A stretch of 64,000 nt of DNA. Origin: Rhynochetos jubatus (lineage: Eukaryota > Chordata > Aves > Eurypygiformes > Rhynochetidae). The stretch's first letter is position 1; each line of letters starts with the position of its first letter. The position numbers were made by a program, and so were the translations under genes. Location of the stretch: contig CM050659.1 in the NCBI GenBank assembly GCA_027574665.1, positions 18,949,001 through 19,013,000 on the forward strand. The letters are read 5' to 3'. Below are positions 36,024 to 46,903 of the stretch, one piece after another. The notes under the pieces were generated by a model. It had not been told where the DNA came from and did not search any database. It worked only from the letters and a program-made list of their open reading frames with translations.

Positions 36024-37030
36024 GGAACAATCTCTGTTTGAATTGTAAAGGATCATGTGTAACATTCCACTTCTGTTTTACAAGTTGCAACAGCAGTAGT
36101 GCTTACAAAAGGTTCGGAGTTACACTGAATTGTTTCTTTTCAAAGGTTTCCTTTTCAAATTCAGTGGTAAACTACTAAAGGTCTAAGATTAGTCTTCCTT
36201 TAAACCTGCGTAATCTGAAGGATGCACAAAAAATAGTTGTGCACAAGTAAACCACAATTTTGGCAATAATGGACTATTACTGCTTTTCTTCAATCACCTT
36301 TTAGTGCGGAGTAGGTTGAAATCCAGTTTTTCATTAACAACCTCACACTGTGGACACGAGCACAAGAGTAACTTCATGTATCCAACACAAGTTCCACTAA
36401 AGCTTGCTTTGTGTTAGCTTCTGCAGGATCTGGGCCCTGGGTTGTAACTCCTTTAGAAAAGGGGCTGTATTTTCTTTGTCCATGATGCATCATACTCATT
36501 TGTGATGCGATGTTATTCCATATTTTGTAAGATGATTTGGCGTTTAAGGAGTTACACAGCGGCTTACAGATGAAACACTAACTGCTTTAAAAAAAGCTAA
36601 GAATTTTTGAGAGGTTAAATCACTTTTAGATACTTACAAAATTAATAGGAGTGATGAATACTTGATGTATTCAGTCATGCATAATTATTCATGGATTAAC
36701 ATTGTTTACTTTTAAAGTACATCTGAAGTGTTACGAAGGTTTAGATACTGAGTGTAAAGGCATTCCAAAAAACCAGCTACACCTTGAAGAGCGGACTTCA
36801 TTCATTCCCTTTTCCTCTTAGTAAAACTCTGCTGTGAATTTTAATGAAATTATATTAAACGGGGAAGATCAGCTGCTATCGATTCCTAGGCCTAAAAAAG
36901 CCGACTTGCCGGTATGGCATGATTAACAAGTGCTCTTGTCCATGCAGCTGTAACTAGCAGAAAAGTGTTACTGGTCAGTGTAACTTGCACAAGTTTCCTG
37001 TGCAAAATAAAATAACGTGGTGTAAGGCAT
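36024..37030 (+). other. PGRMC1: PGRMC1 3'UTR with polyadenylation signal
   Basis: AT-rich untranslated region. An AATAAA at 37006-37011 is the best candidate main signal and gives a UTR of about 1 kb, similar to mammalian PGRMC1. An alternative ATTAAA lies near 36853, and a further AATAAA lies near 37820. Actual cleavage sites cannot be determined here. Confidence 0.65.
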
Positions 37031-40000
37031 TTCTGCGTCGAGGCCTTTGTTGCTTTGGAACGTTGCCATTAAAAGGAACAGCACAATCTCATGCGTAACA
37101 GCAATGCTATACCGGCGGGACCTGACCTTTGAATTGCTCTTTACTTATTCGCCTTCTTAGCTCACATTTTTGCTTAATTACTAGTTTTGTCCGACTGTGT
37201 AGCCTAGGCTCCTACCAGAGGGGGCTGCGTAAATGGATTTGACCCAGGAAAAATGTAAACGTGCTCCTTCGTCATCCAAAATACTCCTGCAAAACGTTCA
37301 AGGAGATAACTTACGATTTGCTGATCGCTCAGAAAGGTGTTTCATGCCCAGGTGATTCTGCTCGGGTGCCTGTCTGCTCTAGTTCCCTGTGTTTAGTGTC
37401 TCTGGTTCAGCTGGGTTGTTTCAGTTTGGCAGCACGACCCAACGACGTACCGAGTCCCGAGTGGGAAGGTGTGAATCGGCAACGCTGTTTGTTGCGCAAC
37501 AGCAGCTTTCCTCAACAAGTTGACTCAGCACGTCCAAGTGCCTGAGGCCATCTGTGGTGAGAAGGAATGGCTTTCCCTCAGCCCTAACACTTCCCTGGCA
37601 TTGTCTTTTGGTTACACTGGGCCTTCTGAGGAAGAGCATGGCTGGTTGTGGATAACGTGGTACTGTGTGAACTGCCTAATGAAGGTCTAGAGACAAATGT
37701 AAATCTTGTCATGCCCTTTGTGTCGCTGATTTATTTTAGAGACATTTACACACTTCATAAACGGCTACTAATGGTTTACCTCAAATTGGAAATGGGCTTT
37801 TTTATTTGTTTAAGGCAGAAAATAAAATACGGTTGCATAATGGTGGTGTTCAGTTTTATTTACTGCAGCTAAATGTGATACTTAATCCTCTCCCAACGTT
37901 TCAAGCTTTCTACTGTCTTTCTCTGATGTCTGGTATTATCCAGCACGTAGAGTGCAAGATGTTCTAACCGAATGCCTGTAAATGCAGTTCGGTAGTATAA
38001 TTTTATGAAGAGTATTAAATACTGAACATGTTCGGGTTGTATAATTTACTATGCTGTTGCAAAAACAGAATTAGGCATAAAAAGGCCCAAGTAATTGCTA
38101 ACACTGAGCAAAAGCTGGAGCTTTGGAAGGCTGTCAGGGAGTGGAGCTAGGCTACACCCTCCGGTGGACCCAACCGTCCGACTCTTAATCCATGTGCATC
38201 CCGAGGAACCGAACACTCTTTTAAATACCAATCTGCACATTACAACATGATGCACCACAAAGAAAAATAATAAATAAAAACTACACAGAAACCTGGCAGT
38301 AACACAAGACAACGCTTAACGTTAAGCACCCGTGCCTCTCGGGAAGGAAGCACTGCACTTTGGTAAGACCACTACTTTGCCAGGGAAAACAAAGAGAATG
38401 TATTGTGAAAGGGGAAGAAGCGAGACACAAAAGCAGTGGTGTCACAAAGCACCGGGCTCAGATTTGATTCTGAAGCGCTGGAGAAAACGGAGGGGGTTGA
38501 GCTGCTTTTTCACTCTGTTTATTGCCACTTGATCCTTGCCTTCAGCAGGGACTGCCTGCAAGGACTAAGCAAAACGAACCGTGCCAGGTGGTTTACGAGA
38601 TCGTACGTTAACCTAGTAGAGGATGATCGCCAACTAAGAGCAGCGCGTCAGTGATCTCCCTCAGCTGAGCGCCGTCGCATGTGCCACGAAGGCATGCTTG
38701 AGGAGCTCTAGGACAGATCGTAACAACCGTGGAGCAGCTCGCTTCCAACCAGTTCTGGCGTACGGTCAACTGCTTTGTAAAACTGCAATGCTTTTATCTG
38801 GGCTCTACCTGCTCTTAACCACCTTTATTAGCTCTTCTTCCGTGCCGCTTCAGTTAAACACAGAGAAGTTCAGTAATGAACGCTTGTGTCGGGAGTTACA
38901 CAAGAGGCTTTACGAAAGGGGAGGCGTTTCTATGCGGTGCCTGGAATCTCTGGGTTAAGAATGGACTGTACATCATTATCACTGTATTCGTACCTTTCAA
39001 GCAGATGGACTGATGCAACAATGGGCATCGTGGATTTGCGTACAACCCAGCGGGCCTGCATTCCCGCTAACAAAGCTCGGTTCAGATAGCTCCCCTACAA
39101 AGCTCGGTTCAGATAGCTCCCCTGAGGCTCCATTAGGAGGCATTTTCATTAGTTCTGTATGGAAAGCCAGATCCCACGGCAAGCTCCACAGCCTCGGGGC
39201 CCTGCTTCAAACATGTCAGCAGAAACAGCGTTTCCATAAAAACCCCACCTCTTGAATGGCCAGCTGAGCACAAGAGCACGCGCCAGGCTCCGACCGAACG
39301 CTGTGAGACTATGCCAGCGGCGTTACACGTCTCCGTTGCTGAACTGTATAAACGGTGCTTTGAACACATCTTTTTACCTGTTAAATGTTCTAATGGTCTA
39401 AACATTCTCTAACTTCCATACTTGAGATGTGACACTTATTCCTGTAACTACTGAAACTGTATCTACAAGGCTACATATTTAAAAGTTAAAGCAAACCATT
39501 GTATCTATTTTTACAGATTAGCCTTCAGGGTAATAAAATTACACTGAACAGTCCAGCGGATGAAAGGGATGGGGTTCCAATTCAGTGTGTTGATAGGAAG
39601 TGTAAGGAATTAATATTAAAACACCTGAAAGCAGGTTCTGAGTAACAGCACCTGTAAACAAACAGGAAACACAAGCTCTGTTTCCATGTGAAGATGACAA
39701 CGATGTCTCGCATGTCAAAGCGCACACACTTTATTTACTAACGATGTTTTACATGGAATGAAGATTTGGACATTGAGGGTTTGCTGTATCAGTTTCAATC
39801 AGAACAGGTGAAGGCAAGAAGCAATTACAGAACCGGTGCATTGCTTTGTTACTGAGCATTGTGACAGCATGTTGGTTAAACACTGGGAATCTACACCGAA
39901 GGAAACCTTCAGTTCCTGCTCCCCCGATTACCAAAAGGAAGTACTTCCTCACCTGTCGTGGGCACGGGAACTTACGGACACAGAACGGTCTAGAGATTGA

Positions 40001-40400
40001 CAGAGGGGGAAGTTTTGTCACCTTTCATCTGCAAATATTGCATAGAGAAAAAACACCCTTGGTGTGTCACATCAGTGCAACTGAAACATTTCACACGGTC
40101 AACAAATACAATAGTCGATCGTCATTATTACTGTATAAAATACTAAAAAGGAGACCTAAGAGGGGCATAAACGTTCTCCAAAACAGTCAGAAAATATTTC
40201 TGTCAAGAAAATAAGATCTTTATAGGTAAAAGTAATGGATTAACAGTACTTTGAGTAGCCACCGTTTGTCATTCATGACCCTGAAAAGGCACTCGACATC
40301 TGAACGTGTGAACAGAGAAGACTGGTAAGACCTGGCTTAGCAGCCTGTAGGAATCACCAGTACTGAGCACCGGGGGAAAGCCTATCTACCATGGACAATG
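37031..40400. other. Convergent intergenic region between PGRMC1 and AKAP17B-like gene
   Basis: No coding gene was recognised. It contains possible extended PGRMC1 3'UTR, a 27-bp tandem duplication at 39070-39123 and, near its right edge, candidate minus-strand polyadenylation signals for the AKAP17B-like gene (minus AATAAA at 39735-39730). Small ORFs are scattered and have no family resemblance. Confidence 0.5.
39070..39123. repeat. Perfect 27-bp tandem duplication
   Basis: Two identical adjacent copies of a 27-bp unit starting acaaagctcggttcagatag. Perfect identity implies a recent duplication, or a polymorphism or assembly artefact. It is not in a recognised gene. Confidence 0.9.
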
Positions 40401-41686
40401 GCAGGGTGGGGTTTATTACTACTTATTAGAGCAGCAGTTACAAACATGGGTTAAGAGTCTATGTAATGAAGGCAACATTATCGCATTAACTCAGTATATT
40501 GACATGTAATAAATAAAGCATATTACAATGACAGCTGAAATAATCAGCATACTGAACTTAGAACTGGTTCTCTGTATCTTGCTAAGGGACTTTGTCCAAA
40601 AGCAATTGTGGCTGTCTTCTAAGTATAGGCAGCTGAATAAGTATGGATGTTACTCAAGCTCCTAGACTGCATTTTCACATTTTTACTTACATGCAGCACA
40701 AGTCTGACAATATTACACAATTTCTCTGGAAATTATTGGTAAGCAATTGCCCTTTCACTAACATTCACAGCTCTGCTGACCATTTGGATTCCTGGAAGCA
40801 CTGCGTCTAGCCCAAGGTCAGCGAAACCCTTCCTCCCAAAGACCGGCAAGTTTTCAGAAAAACCTCTAGAACTGTGAATAGAAAACAAGCATTTTTCCAG
40901 TGTGGGTTTTACAAGATACGGGGTTTTTTTCATATTTGGAAAGCTATAACTTCCCACCATTGAGTATAGATGTCCCCCGCACCTTCCAGTCCCATCATTT
41001 TAACAATCTGATTGAGGCAGCACTTCATGTGCTCGCTCTAGGATTCACACAGCTGTGGGTTTTTTTCCAATGAGCCACTATTTCTAAGTAACTTTGATAT
41101 TTATATGGTTCCCTCCATTTACCCAGAATATAATACTCCGAGATCTCAGCCTGTAACCTTTCATATTCTGAGCAACTGGTCCATGAAAGCTTGGCCTGGC
41201 CCTGGGGAAATTTTTGGTCCTCTGTTACCCGAAAGGCAAACACAGATTCTGGTGATGTGGCTCGCTACCACAATCATTCTAACTGGAGGAATTACCTCAG
41301 CAAAAAACCCCAGTATTTCATACAGCTTCCAATGCTCCAGGGGCTTTCTTCTCCCACTTGTATATAAAAACTTAGCTATTACGTAGTAGCTGTTCAGCAT
41401 CCTCTTCTGGGCTCTGCTCCACAGAAAGTGTCTGAGCAGGGGTTTGTCTGAATTATCTCAAGAGGAAAGACAGGGCATCCTCTGCCATCTGCATCCATCT
41501 CTCTTCTCAACATCAACCTCTTCTCATCTCCTGTAGGTAAGTACATGAAAAAGCCACTTGAAATGAGTTGCCTGGAGGGCAGGGAAGGGAAGGGTACGGG
41601 GAGGTAGCTGTGCTAGCTACGCGTATGTGCTGTTCATCACTAAGAACTGCGACTAACCTCACCTGCCAGAGACCTGTCAAATGCCG
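40390..41686 (-). other. AKAP17B: Probable 3'UTR of the AKAP17B-like gene
   Basis: Sequence immediately downstream (minus strand) of the AKAP17B-like stop codon. A minus-strand AATAAA is present at 40417-40412 and would end a UTR of about 1.3 kb. No ORF of note. The extent is inferred only from the signal position. Confidence 0.4.
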
Positions 41687-43219
41687 TCACCTCAGTCCTG
41701 GCATCCCTTTCTCACCTGTCCTCTGGAGGCTCTCCTGCAGTGGTGAGCCATCACAAGGGCTAACATCTTGTGCTGCCACAGCACTGTCAAGTGTCTGGAA
41801 TTTCACTTTGTTGTGGAACATTTTCTTACATCTTCTCTGTATCTTTCTGAGCGACTCCAGCTGCGTGCAACTGTCTGTCTCTGAAAAGCCACATTCATCA
41901 GATAAAAGATGAGAAGAAAGCTTTTTCCGTTTTTTCTTCATTTTGCGAGCATTTCTCTCCTCTTCCCTGGATTGTCTCTCACTTTTCTGCCCTTCACGTC
42001 TTAATTTACTGCTAGACCTCTTGCATGATTTTTTAAGCTTGTGTTCACGCAGCCTTGCCAAGCCCTCATGGACAGAATTGGAACAGAGGCTGCATTTGGT
42101 GCTGCCCTCCTCCTGACCTTCCAGAGTTACGTCTTTAAGCCGCTCCCTGGCTCTTGCAGGCAAGCTCCCTTTATTACAATTGCTGTACGTTTCTTCACAC
42201 CATCTTTCTGTTCCCTTCATCGAGCCACTGCGTGCCTCTCTACTGTACTCGGGATCACCGATCTCTCCCAACAAATCCTTTAACCTGCAAGCAGATCTAC
42301 ATGTTTTGTATGGTACGGCACCTTCATCCCTACCCTCTTCTTGTTCGAACGCTTTATCACTAGTAACAGCAGGGCAATCCAAAGAACGATTCGGCCCAGC
42401 ATGTGCTAAGTTATCAACAGCGAGCGAGTCATTCCTCCGCGCTTGCAACCTTTCTGCAAGCCTGCCCCCAGAGGCCTCGTTTTCTAACACCGTGTCTGTG
42501 GACTCAAGTTCCCCAACAGCGATCACCAGCCTACAATTCTCATCGCTGCTACAGTTTCTCTTGTTGAGGTCTTGCACGGGACTCACTTCTCTGAAGTGCC
42601 AGCCATGTTTGCTCCTCAAGCTGATGTGGAAACCGCTATCATCAGCGGACACCACTCTCTTCCACCAGGCCTTGTGCGCAGCGGTTTTTGGCTCTAAGCA
42701 AACACGTGCATAGCCTGGTGTCCGATAGTAGTTTAGTAAGTAATGGATGAACTCATCAGTCTCATAAACCTTCTCCTTTTTGCAACCATCTCCATCAGGC
42801 TCCGTGTGCGTGTGAACTACGTTCAGTGTTGGCTGGTGCCTTTCCTCGAGAGGCTCGATGACCCTGCAGTCTGGCGTAACTGTAATCAGTAAAGATCCAC
42901 AGCCAAAGGAGTTGCACGCATCCCTGCCAGGCAGTCCGTCAGAACCCGGGGCTGTAGGGGGATCATTTAAGATCGTCCTGACTATATTACAAGTAGGTGC
43001 ACGGAACTTACTCACATCTCCTTCCTCACCACGTAGGCTGCTACCTTTTTGGGTTAACAGGCACTTAAACTCTTCTTTATGTTTCAACTCTTTGTGCGCA
43101 CGGCAATGGGAGTTAATCAGTTCCTGGCGTGTGTCTTTGAACGCTGTTTCAGAAAAGGAATCGTCCTTCCTTACACCAACTGAAGGGTCCGCTTTTTGAC
43201 TTGCCAACTGCGCAAAATC
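41687..43219 (-). CDS. AKAP17B: AKAP17B-like last coding exon (510 codons plus stop)
   Basis: A-kinase anchoring protein 17 family; AKAP17A is an RS-rich, spliceosome-associated PKA-anchoring protein. The minus-strand acceptor (ttctatttgaag) is joined in phase 0 to the preceding exon's LLNRVK end, giving LLNRVK-DFAQLASQ. The frame then stays open for 510 codons to TGA at 41689-41687. Visible parts: a polar linker; a conserved-looking aromatic segment at about exon residues 150-215 (YETDEFIHYLLNYYRTPGYA, then HKAWWKRVV); and a basic RS/KR-rich region near the C-terminus (SKLRREGQKSERQSREEERN followed by KMKKKRKK). The nuclear, RNA-processing character is inferred from the family. Its position between PGRMC1 and SLC25A43 matches AKAP17B, which is a pseudogene (AKAP17BP) in human. 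This ORF is uninterrupted, so the exon may be functional here. Confidence 0.7.
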   Translation of the reverse strand, partial: DFAQLASQKADPSVGVRKDDSFSETAFKDTRQELINSHCRAHKELKHKEEFKCLLTQKGSSLRGEEGDVSKFRAPTCNIVRTILNDPPTAPGSDGLPGRDACNSFGCGSLLITVTPDCRVIEPLEERHQPTLNVVHTHTEPDGDGCKKEKVYETDEFIHYLLNYYRTPGYARVCLEPKTAAHKAWWKRVVSADDSGFHISLRSKHGWHFREVSPVQDLNKRNCSSDENCRLVIAVGELESTDTVLENEASGGRLAERLQARRNDSLAVDNLAHAGPNRSLDCPAVTSDKAFEQEEGRDEGAVPYKTCRSACRLKDLLGEIGDPEYSREARSGSMKGTERWCEETYSNCNKGSLPARARERLKDVTLEGQEEGSTKCSLCSNSVHEGLARLREHKLKKSCKRSSSKLRREGQKSERQSREEERNARKMKKKRKKLSSHLLSDECGFSETDSCTQLESLRKIQRRCKKMFHNKVKFQTLDSAVAAQDVSPCDGSPLQESLQRTGEKGMPGLR

Positions 43220-44447
43220 CTTCAAATAGAAAAAATCAGGAGAATGATTACGTACATTTATTGAGCGCTATCAAGAGTGTTACAGTGCAAACTCGCCAGC
43301 AAGCGGTCCCGCAGTCAGAACTACACAAGTGAGGGGTAAGGTTGGCTGAGCTCAGAGCTCGACTGTACAATCTCCCTATACTTAGGCCACAACTACAGCT
43401 ATCTCATCATGTCAGAAAGCTGCAGACAAATAGGAAAGTGGTCCTTGCGACCAATTCATCTCCCTCCCTGCAGCTGCGTACGCAAGTATTTATTCTGTGG
43501 TCACGACAGCTGGTACTGCACGCAGCAGCAAAATGACTGCACTTTGGTAGACTGAATATTTATTTAGAATATATCCCTTTGTTATATATTGGTTTAAATG
43601 GCTCCAAATACAACCAATCTAAAGCTTTCCAAGCAGTGAAACTAAGACCACGAAAGTTCATTTAACACATCACCTTCACAGTTGAGGCAGCCGGTGTCAG
43701 ATGTTATGACACAGGCTGGCAAGGGCAGCCTCCGCCTTCAACTCTTAGTAAATGCTAGTCCTTTAGAAACCTTTAACATTAAGGATCGGGGAAAAGGTAC
43801 ACTTGTGAAAGCTGCAAGCGAGTTTTTACTTAGCAAATGGTGAAAACAAAGCCACGCTAGCACCCCTGAGAAATGAAAACCCCTGTTTTCATGTGAAGCT
43901 TTTTTAGCCCAAATCACTAAAATAAACCTCCAAACGTTAATCTGTGGGCAAAACAAACTTTCATCACTCCTCTGCTGACTTTCTCAGGCTATTAACTGAA
44001 CCAAACTGCAATAAAGCAGATAGCTTAGTGCTGGCCACAAGAGAAGCTATTAGAAATGCAACTGGCATAATCGGTGCCAGATTTAATTCCATCACTTGCA
44101 GACCTGAGACCGAAACAAGCAGAGAGCATCATTCGCAGCCCGCCCCAAACTCCTGGTTTGCTGGATCAAGTCTAATAAAGCTGATACAGCCCTTCCAGCC
44201 CTACTTTTACTCGTAACGACAAGGCCTCGAACAAGCGTCAAAGGCAACCTTTCTGGGTGGAAATGCACTACCTTTGTTCTCAGGGCAAGACAGAGCAGAT
44301 TGTCAAAAGACTTAGACCTCAGGCCTTCCCAGCGTTCGGTCACTCCCCAGGCGTTCTGAACAGCATCAAGGACATCAAAGGTCTAGTAAATTATTCAAGC
44401 TCAAATAAACACCCTTCAAAATGTAAAATGTTTTAAAGTAGTCTTAC
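43220..44447 (-). other. AKAP17B-like terminal intron
   Basis: Minus-strand GT-AG intron (gtaaga at 44447 ... tttgaag at 43220). No repeat or gene was recognised inside. Confidence 0.65.
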
Positions 44448-44684
44448 TTTCACACGGTTTAACAGCACTGTAAGCAGTCTGACAGACTCCACTCTTCTCT
44501 GAGCTAGCAGGGATTTCCTTTCTTCCCATTCAGGCATATTCTCTGGCCACTGCTCTTCTTCAGCTGGTACCTTCTGCTGCTTTGGGGGATGTTTCTCATC
44601 TCCATCTACCTGCCTCTCTTCTCTCCTCTCCAGCTTAGCTTTCTTTTTTCTCTCTTGAACTTCTTTTCATCACCACGTCTTTTT
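44448..44684 (-). CDS. AKAP17B: AKAP17B-like penultimate exon, with apparent 1-base frameshift
   Basis: Charged coiled-coil-like exon ending NRVK then gtaaga. The segment EERKSLLAQRRVESVRLLTV clearly parallels the AKAP17A segment ERKLLLAQRNLQSIRLIAEL, which identifies the family. Upstream of the minus-strand A6 run (plus-strand T6 at 44644-44649) the coding frame is RRGDEKKFKREK. Downstream it is KAKLERREERQVDGDEKHPP. The two are in different frames, and one additional A in the run would join them. The acceptor is the weak ttacctag at 44690-44685; that boundary is less certain than the donor. The shift may be an assembly homopolymer error or a real inactivating change. Confidence 0.6.
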
Positions 44685-45124
44685 CTAGGTAATTATCAAT
44701 ATGGGACAATTTAGATGACACTTGTTTTACATTCTGAGTGCTGGGGAATTGGATGCAAGTCTTGGAAGTGCTAATAATAAGCAACCAGTCACCAAGAATC
44801 TGCATGTGGCTAACAAGAAATCTTGTTTGTTAGCGTAACATGTTTTAAAACACATGGCACATAGATGACACACATCACTGATGCACACGTTCAGGAAGTT
44901 CTTCGTCTCTTTAAATGGTTTGGGTTCTAGGGTTTTCTTCATAAGCACTGCCAAGACAAGGCAGTCACATCATCGTTTGTCTCATAGGACAGACACAACT
45001 AGAGACCAATCATTTGGATCTAATTCCTAGTTTAACAAATCTCCCCCAGATTAGCATGAGGGTCCCTTTTAAGAGGAACTACAAGACTATTTCCACTGTT
45101 CTTAAAACTGAAGTGGAAGCTGAG

Positions 45125-45425
45125 CGCTGTTCTTGGCTGGGGTAAAGTGAATTTTCTCCATAATACCTGGTATGGGGCTGTGGTTGGGTTTGTGCTGGAA
45201 ACAGTGCTGGTAACACCGGGATGGTTTTGGTACTGCTGAGCAGTGCTGACACAGGGTCAAGGCCTTTTCTGCTCTTCACCCCACCAGCGAGTGGGCTGGG
45301 GGTGCACAAGGAGTCGAGAGGGGACAAAACCAGGAGGGCTGACCCCAGCTGACCAAAGGGACATTCCAGACCATATGGCATCAAGCCCAGCATGTCAAGC
45401 TGGGGACGTTCAAAGCGATGTCTCT
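45125..45425. mobile_element. Diverged avian ERV LTR fragment
   Basis: Contains the phrase series gctggggtaaagtg, agtgctgacacagggtcaag, gggtgcacaaggagtcgaga, gctgaccccagctgaccaaa and gggacattccagaccatatg. This order is familiar from avian ERV LTR/leader sequence, where the last part usually reads 'gatattccataccatatgac'. Degraded ends and no target duplication are visible. The 104-codon minus-strand ORF over it is fortuitous. Confidence 0.65.
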
Positions 45426-46011
45426 ATTTTTTGGAAATCCTGCCCTGTAGAAAGCAGATCTACTAAACAACCAACATGACATGTCCCAGAAAATTCAAGG
45501 AACAAAGCATTCACACATGGAAGTATTTAAAAATAGGGGGATTTAAAGTATTTGAATAAGAAGGTATTAACAATGGACGCATAGCAATGTTTTCAGAGGC
45601 TTAGCATTAGAGTCGCTATGCTCTGCCTTTTAAGTGTTGAGGGTTTTTAAGATATGAAGGTGTGTAACATGATTAATTACTAATGACAGTTTAGGATGCC
45701 ATCCAAATGCATTATCTACAGAATTAAAACTTCAATATACTCATATGCAAAATTTAAGAACACTGCCCAAAAGATAACAACAATGAAAAGGGGTAGAGGG
45801 AAAGGTGTAAAAGTGTTCACCTCTAGCTCTGGACCTTCCAGTCAACGGGGAGGCACCTAGAAATGTACGTCACATTAATTTTACTTCAGGGCATAAAGAC
45901 ATGAAGTTGTGATGTTGCAGCACAGAGCAAGGCAAGAAGCCCACATGCAGAATCTTAGGCAATCAAGCCTCAGAGCAATTTGAGAGTAACAACTCTCCCA
46001 TTTCACTCCAG

Positions 46012-46098
46012 GCCCACAGAATCATAGAATAATCCAATTAGAAGGGGACCTCAAGATGTCTCTAGTCCAACCTTTCTCATAACCCAGACCCCTCCATC
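46012..46098 (-). mobile_element. CR1 LINE 3'-terminal fragment
   Basis: Plus-strand cagaatcatagaataatcca ... ggggacctcaagatgtctct ... agtccaacc is the reverse complement of the characteristic CR1 3' end, including the ATTCTATG-type terminal repeats at its low-coordinate edge. Severely 5'-truncated, as is usual for CR1. Confidence 0.85.
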
Positions 46099-46667
46099 TA
46101 ATGCCTTACACAGAGAATTATTATGATTATACTTTTCTTTCCAACAGTAACACATAAATTAAAAACTACACAGCACTGCTTCGATTTCTGACTCCTGTTT
46201 CCTCAAACCCTGGATTTTTAGAGTAGGCACTCTTCCTGGACTTTAGCTGTTATGAGACAATGTAACATATCTCAAGAAAATGGGACATTCTCCAAAAACA
46301 CACTCACCTTTCAACACCCTCTCTTCCCCCCCCACCTTTTTTTCAAATGTGCTCCTGTTCTTGCAGCTTTTGTCTTCCCAGGCTTCTCTTTCTTACGGTT
46401 CCTTCACTAAAATGTCTGGTTGTATCAAAAGTCACCTGTCACAGAAGAAGCAGAATCAGACTTGGCAGTGCAGTTTCCCGTGTATTTATACAGAAACAAC
46501 CTGCTGAGCAAATGACACCAGGTGACTACCAAATACCACTACACTCATGAGAACGCGTCTCTCCACCCTGACACACTGGAACGTGTCTTCTCAAGTTCAC
46601 ACTGGGTTGTCAGTCAAGCTCAAACACCCCACTGCCAAATGCCTCCTCCTGCTGTGACATCAGGGGC

Positions 46668-46903
46668 TCACAGTCTGACACGATGCCTTTGGCCAAACTG
46701 GTTCCTGGCATGCTCTTCTGGGGACTCAAAGTTCAGTATGTTCAGCAGAGCATTCCTGGCTGCAGGATTCATGCGGTTCTGCCAAAACTAGAGTTCACTA
46801 CTCTGAGCAACATCTTTTGGATCAAATGCTTGCTTGCTTAAAAATCGATTAATTTTGTTGATGTGTGCTGTGTTTAAACATCTTCCATTGCCCAGATGTG
46901 AAC
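46668..46903 (-). pseudogene. Broken, protein-like ORF of unknown family (possible retropseudogene)
   Basis: On the minus strand one frame reads GNGRCLNTAHINKINRFLSK, then QAFDPKDVAQSSEL, an in-frame TAG (46790-46788), then FWQNRMNPAARNALLNILNF, ESPEEHARNQFGQ and a TGA (46670-46668). Residue usage and amphipathicity look strongly protein-like on both sides of the TAG. This suggests a once-functional coding segment disabled by a point mutation. I cannot name the family. It does not match any AKAP17 region I know, and it lies inside the AKAP17B-like intron, so a retrocopy fragment is the simplest reading. No poly-A tail or target duplication was found. Confidence 0.45.

Noticed and set aside
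42180..42713. 177-codon plus-strand ORF
   Set aside because: Antisense shadow of the AKAP17B-like terminal exon; residue usage is typical of a reversed coding frame.
45079..45393. 104-codon minus-strand ORF
   Set aside because: Lies within an ERV LTR remnant; no coding relation to AKAP17.
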